Source: an uncultured Caulobacteraceae bacterium (GTDB lineage Bacteria > Pseudomonadota > Alphaproteobacteria > Caulobacterales > Caulobacteraceae). Taken from it: a stretch of 18,440 nt of DNA. A program made the translations under genes and the position numbers. Below the pieces are notes generated by a model that saw only the letters and a list, made by a program, of their open reading frames with translations, had not been told where the DNA came from and searched no databases. This document shows, piece by piece, positions 15,955-18,440 of this stretch. The DNA is taken from assembly GCA_946482375.1 (NCBI GenBank), contig CAMLRH010000020.1, positions 1 to 18,440 on the forward strand. Direction: 5' to 3'. The stretch's first letter is position 1, and each line of letters begins with the position of its first letter.

Positions 15955-16392
15955 ATGCACCTCAGCACCAAGGGCCGATACGCCGTGATGGCGATGACCG
16001 ACCTGGCGGGACGCCAGGGCGACCGCGCCGTGACGCTGGCCGATATCGCGGCCCGGCAGGAGATCTCGCTGTCCTACCTGGAGCAGCTGTTCGCCCGGCT
16101 GCGGCGGCGGGGATTGGTCAAGAGCACGCGCGGGCCCGGCGGCGGCTATCGCCTCGCGAAGGCCGCTGACGAGACGAAGATTATCGACATCGTGCTGGCG
16201 GTCGACGAGCCGATGCACGCCACGCGCTGCGCCGGGCATTCGACGATCGGCTGCATGTCGAAGGGCGAACGCTGCCTGACGCACGACCTGTGGGCCGAGA
16301 TGGGCCGGCAGGTGCAGGACTACCTCGCCTCCGTGTCGCTGGCCGACGTGCTGGCCGGGCGGCTGCGGCCGCAGGAAGCGGAGGCCGCGTGA
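15955..16392 (+). CDS. iscR: IscR-like Rrf2 transcriptional regulator
   Basis: Winged-helix DNA-binding regulator that senses Fe-S cluster supply by binding a [2Fe-2S] cluster and controls cluster assembly genes. The 145-residue product begins with the Rrf2 signature MHLSTKGRYAVMAM, has the helix-turn-helix segment around residues 28-60 with SLSYLEQLFARLR, and the wing with RGPGGGYRLAK. The cluster ligands are C92, C100 and C107, followed by H110 in CLTHDLW. The ATG at 15955 follows AAGGAGG at a good distance; a TTG at 15952 is less likely. The TGA stop overlaps the GTG of the desulfurase gene, so the two are translationally coupled. Autoregulation through the candidate promoter is the likely control. 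Naming it iscR rests on the cysteines and position. Confidence 0.93.
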   Translation: MHLSTKGRYAVMAMTDLAGRQGDRAVTLADIAARQEISLSYLEQLFARLRRRGLVKSTRGPGGGYRLAKAADETKIIDIVLAVDEPMHATRCAGHSTIGCMSKGERCLTHDLWAEMGRQVQDYLASVSLADVLAGRLRPQEAEAA

Positions 16393-17507
16393 CCGTCTAT
16401 CTCGACTACAACGCCACCGCGCCGGTCCGCCCCGAGGCGGCCGAAGCGGTTGCGCGCGCGTTGGCGGCGGGTGGGAACCCATCTTCGGTGCACGCGGCCG
16501 GTCGCGCGGCGCGGCAGACGGTCGAGACGGCGCGGGCGCTGGTGGCGAAGCTGGTCGGCGTCGTGCCGGGTTCGGTGACCTTCACCAGCGGCGGCACGGA
16601 GGCCAACGCGCTGGCGATCGAAAGCGCGAAGGCGGCGGGCTTCATGAAAATCATCGTCAGCGCCGGCGAGCATGACGCCGTGCTGGAGAATGCGAAGGCG
16701 AGCGGCCTGCCGGTCGAGGTCATGCCGCTGGACGGGAATGGCGTGGCCGACCTTGGCTGGCTGGAAAAGCACGTGGGCGAGAAGACGCTGGTCTGCCTGA
16801 TGCTCGCCAACAACGAGACGGGTGTGGTCCAGCCCGTGGCGGTGGCGGCCGCCATCGTGCGCGAGGCGGGCGGCTGGCTGCATGTCGATGCGGTGCAGGC
16901 GGCGGGGAAGGTCGCCATCGACTTCACGGCGCTCGGGGCCGACACCATGGCGCTGTCGGCCCACAAGTTCGGCGGGCCGCAGGGCGTGGGTGCGCTGGTC
17001 GCGGGCACGCGGTCCACGCTGGCGCGGCGGCTGCACGGCGGCGGTCAGGAGCGTGGCCGCCGGGCGGGGACCGAGAATGTGCCGGGGATCGCCGGGTTTG
17101 GCGCCGCGGCCGACGCGGCGCTGCGCGACCTGCCGCTGATGTCGGAACAAGCCGCGTGTCGCGATGCGCTGGCGGAACGGGTGAAGGCGGCGGGCGCGAC
17201 GGTGCTGGGCGACGGCGCCGAGCGGTTGCCCCAGACGCTTTGCTTCGCCGCGCCGGGGTTCGGTTCGGAGTTGCAGGTGATGACGCTGGATCTGGCGGGC
17301 GTGATGGTCAGCGCCGGCTCGGCCTGCTCGTCGGGCAAGGTCAAGGCGAGCCGCGTGGTCGAGGCCATGGGGCATGGCGAACTCGCGCCCTATGCGCTGC
17401 GCGTCTCGGGCGGCTGGGCCTCCACGGAAGACGACTGGCGCCACTGCGGCGACGTCTGGATTGCAGCTTACGAGAAGGTCGCCGCCCGTCGGCGGGAGGT
17501 CGCGTAA
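16389..17507 (+). CDS. Cysteine desulfurase, IscS/NifS-like
   Basis: PLP enzyme that takes sulfur from cysteine and hands it as persulfide to the Fe-S scaffold, here presumably SufB. Starting at GTG 16389, it has 372 residues. The start LDYNATAPVRPEA is typical of the family. PLP contacts include H95 in AGEHDAVL and the Schiff-base lysine K193 in SAHKFGGPQG. The catalytic cysteine is C313 in the GSACSSG loop. The loop pattern and length fit the IscS/NifS group rather than SufS, whose active cysteine lies in a different loop. The start is fixed by the GTGA overlap with the regulator stop: the long upstream extension in the same frame runs antisense-free through the regulator and is not real. 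The next gene follows with no gap. A second, SufS-type enzyme may follow beyond the window, as in many relatives. Confidence 0.94.
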   Translation: MTVYLDYNATAPVRPEAAEAVARALAAGGNPSSVHAAGRAARQTVETARALVAKLVGVVPGSVTFTSGGTEANALAIESAKAAGFMKIIVSAGEHDAVLENAKASGLPVEVMPLDGNGVADLGWLEKHVGEKTLVCLMLANNETGVVQPVAVAAAIVREAGGWLHVDAVQAAGKVAIDFTALGADTMALSAHKFGGPQGVGALVAGTRSTLARRLHGGGQERGRRAGTENVPGIAGFGAAADAALRDLPLMSEQAACRDALAERVKAAGATVLGDGAERLPQTLCFAAPGFGSELQVMTLDLAGVMVSAGSACSSGKVKASRVVEAMGHGELAPYALRVSGGWASTEDDWRHCGDVWIAAYEKVAARRREVA

Positions 17508-18440
17508 ATGGCCGTCGCCAAGCAGACCATCGAGCAGGTGAAGGAGCTGGAGCGCTACGAGCACGGCTTCGTCACCGACATCGAGCAGGAGTACGCGCCC
17601 AAGGGCCTGAACGAGGACATCGTCCGCTTCATCTCGGAGAAGAAGGGCGAGCCGGCGTGGATGCTGGAGTGGCGACTGGAAGCCTTCCGCCGCTGGCTGG
17701 TTCTGGAGGAGCCGACCTGGGCCAACGTGTCGTTCCCGAGGATCGACTACCAGGACGCCCACTACTACGCCGCGCCGAAGAAGAAGGATGGGCCCAAGAG
17801 CCTCGACGAGGTCGATCCGGACATCCTGGAGACCTACAAGAAGCTCGGCATTCCGCTGCGCGAGCAGGAGGTGCTGGCCGGCGTCGAGGGCGCGCCGCGC
17901 TACGCCGTGGACGCGGTGTTCGACAGCGTTTCGGTGGTGACGACCTTCAAGGAGGAGCTGGCCAAGGCGGGCGTCATCTTCTGCTCTATGAGCGAGGCGA
18001 TCCGCGAGCATCCGGAGCTGGTGCGCCAGTACCTGGGTTCGGTGGTGCCGGTCAGCGACAACTACTTCGCCTGCCTGAACAGCGCGGTCTTCTCTGACGG
18101 CTCGTTCGTCTATGTGCCGCCGGGCGTGCGTTGCCCGATGGAGCTGTCGACCTATTTCCGCATCAATGCGGCGGGGTCGGGCCAGTTCGAGCGGACGCTT
18201 ATCATCGCCGACAAGGGCGCCTACGTTTCGTACCTGGAGGGCTGCACGGCCCCGATGCGCGACGAGAACCAGCTGCACGCGGCCGTGGTCGAGCTGGTCG
18301 CGCTGGACGACGCCGAGATCAAGTATTCGACCGTGCAGAACTGGTACCCCGGCGATCCGGAGACCGGGAAGGGCGGCATCTACAACTTCGTCACCAAGCG
18401 GGCCGACTGCCGCGGCGCGCGCTCCAAGGTCAGCTGGACG
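17508..18440 (+). CDS. sufB: Fe-S cluster assembly protein SufB, N-terminal part (cut by window edge)
   Basis: Scaffold subunit of the SufBC2D complex, on which new Fe-S clusters are built in the cytoplasm. Exactly 311 codons are visible of an expected 480-490. The sequence has SufB landmarks: a start with [20 protein letters not shown], a YYAAPKKK segment, [32 protein letters not shown] residues (here IFCSMSEA), the [20 protein letters not shown] core and the [20 protein letters not shown] beta-helix region. The catalytic residues near the C-terminus lie outside the window. The ATG at 17508 directly follows the desulfurase TAA, with GGGAGG a few bases earlier inside the desulfurase gene as ribosome site. 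sufC and sufD are expected next. Confidence 0.97.
   Translation, partial: MAVAKQTIEQVKELERYEHGFVTDIEQEYAPKGLNEDIVRFISEKKGEPAWMLEWRLEAFRRWLVLEEPTWANVSFPRIDYQDAHYYAAPKKKDGPKSLDEVDPDILETYKKLGIPLREQEVLAGVEGAPRYAVDAVFDSVSVVTTFKEELAKAGVIFCSMSEAIREHPELVRQYLGSVVPVSDNYFACLNSAVFSDGSFVYVPPGVRCPMELSTYFRINAAGSGQFERTLIIADKGAYVSYLEGCTAPMRDENQLHAAVVELVALDDAEIKYSTVQNWYPGDPETGKGGIYNFVTKRADCRGARSKVSWT

Noticed and set aside
16290..16388. Upstream extension of the desulfurase reading frame into the regulator gene
   Set aside because: The family start (YLDYNATAPVRPEA) is reached directly after the GTG at 16389; the extra residues match nothing and overlap the regulator.
16320..18278. A 652-codon minus-strand frame opposite the desulfurase and sufB
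   Set aside because: Both plus-strand genes are recognised with catalytic motifs; this is high-GC antisense.

Overview
The window is GC-rich, densely coding, and reads as core chromosome of an alphaproteobacterium, most likely a member of the Caulobacterales (Caulobacter, Phenylobacterium or Brevundimonas type). Three things point there: protein styles such as an RNase E with an acidic S1 insertion and an IscR-led SUF operon; two promoter candidates of the Caulobacter housekeeping kind; and the layout of rne, amidase, PBP1A, prfB and an M23 peptidase. This assignment is inferred from gene content, not from a marker gene search. I see no phage, transposase, CRISPR array, rRNA or tRNA.

Left part (1-7857): the start of rne (minus strand, cut by the window edge) lies back to back with a plus-strand cell-envelope group. 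That group is a periplasmic N-acetylmuramoyl-L-alanine amidase (AmiC type), penicillin-binding protein 1A (mrcA), and prfB for release factor 2, which begins 10 bases after mrcA. prfB is interrupted by its classical autoregulatory +1 frameshift site, so its true start lies outside the long open frame. A membrane-anchored M23 (LytM) endopeptidase faces prfB, and the two stop codons overlap.

Middle (8044-12554): a one-cysteine Bcp-type peroxiredoxin on the minus strand is divergent from a very large AsmA/YhdP-like envelope protein on the plus strand.

Right-middle (12657-15791): tyrS, inorganic pyrophosphatase (ppa) and an alpha/beta hydrolase lie on the minus strand. Between tyrS and ppa is a 158-codon plus-strand gene. 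I read it as a strongly shrunken anhydro-N-acetylmuramic acid kinase (AnmK): pieces of the start, middle and end of AnmK are joined in frame, while the segments that carry the catalytic motifs are gone. This is the most unusual item here.

Right end (15833-18440): an iron-sulfur cluster operon with an IscR-like Rrf2 regulator, a cysteine desulfurase and sufB (cut by the window edge). The genes are tightly coupled, by a 4-base overlap and then a zero-base gap.

Three copies of a palindromic intergenic repeat (about 90-130 bases) sit after amiC, between the AsmA-like gene and tyrS, and between ppa and the hydrolase. Taken together, the peptidoglycan enzymes (amidase, PBP1A, M23 peptidase, and the relic of a muropeptide-recycling kinase) form a loose cell-wall theme. 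The rest is translation, redox and Fe-S housekeeping.
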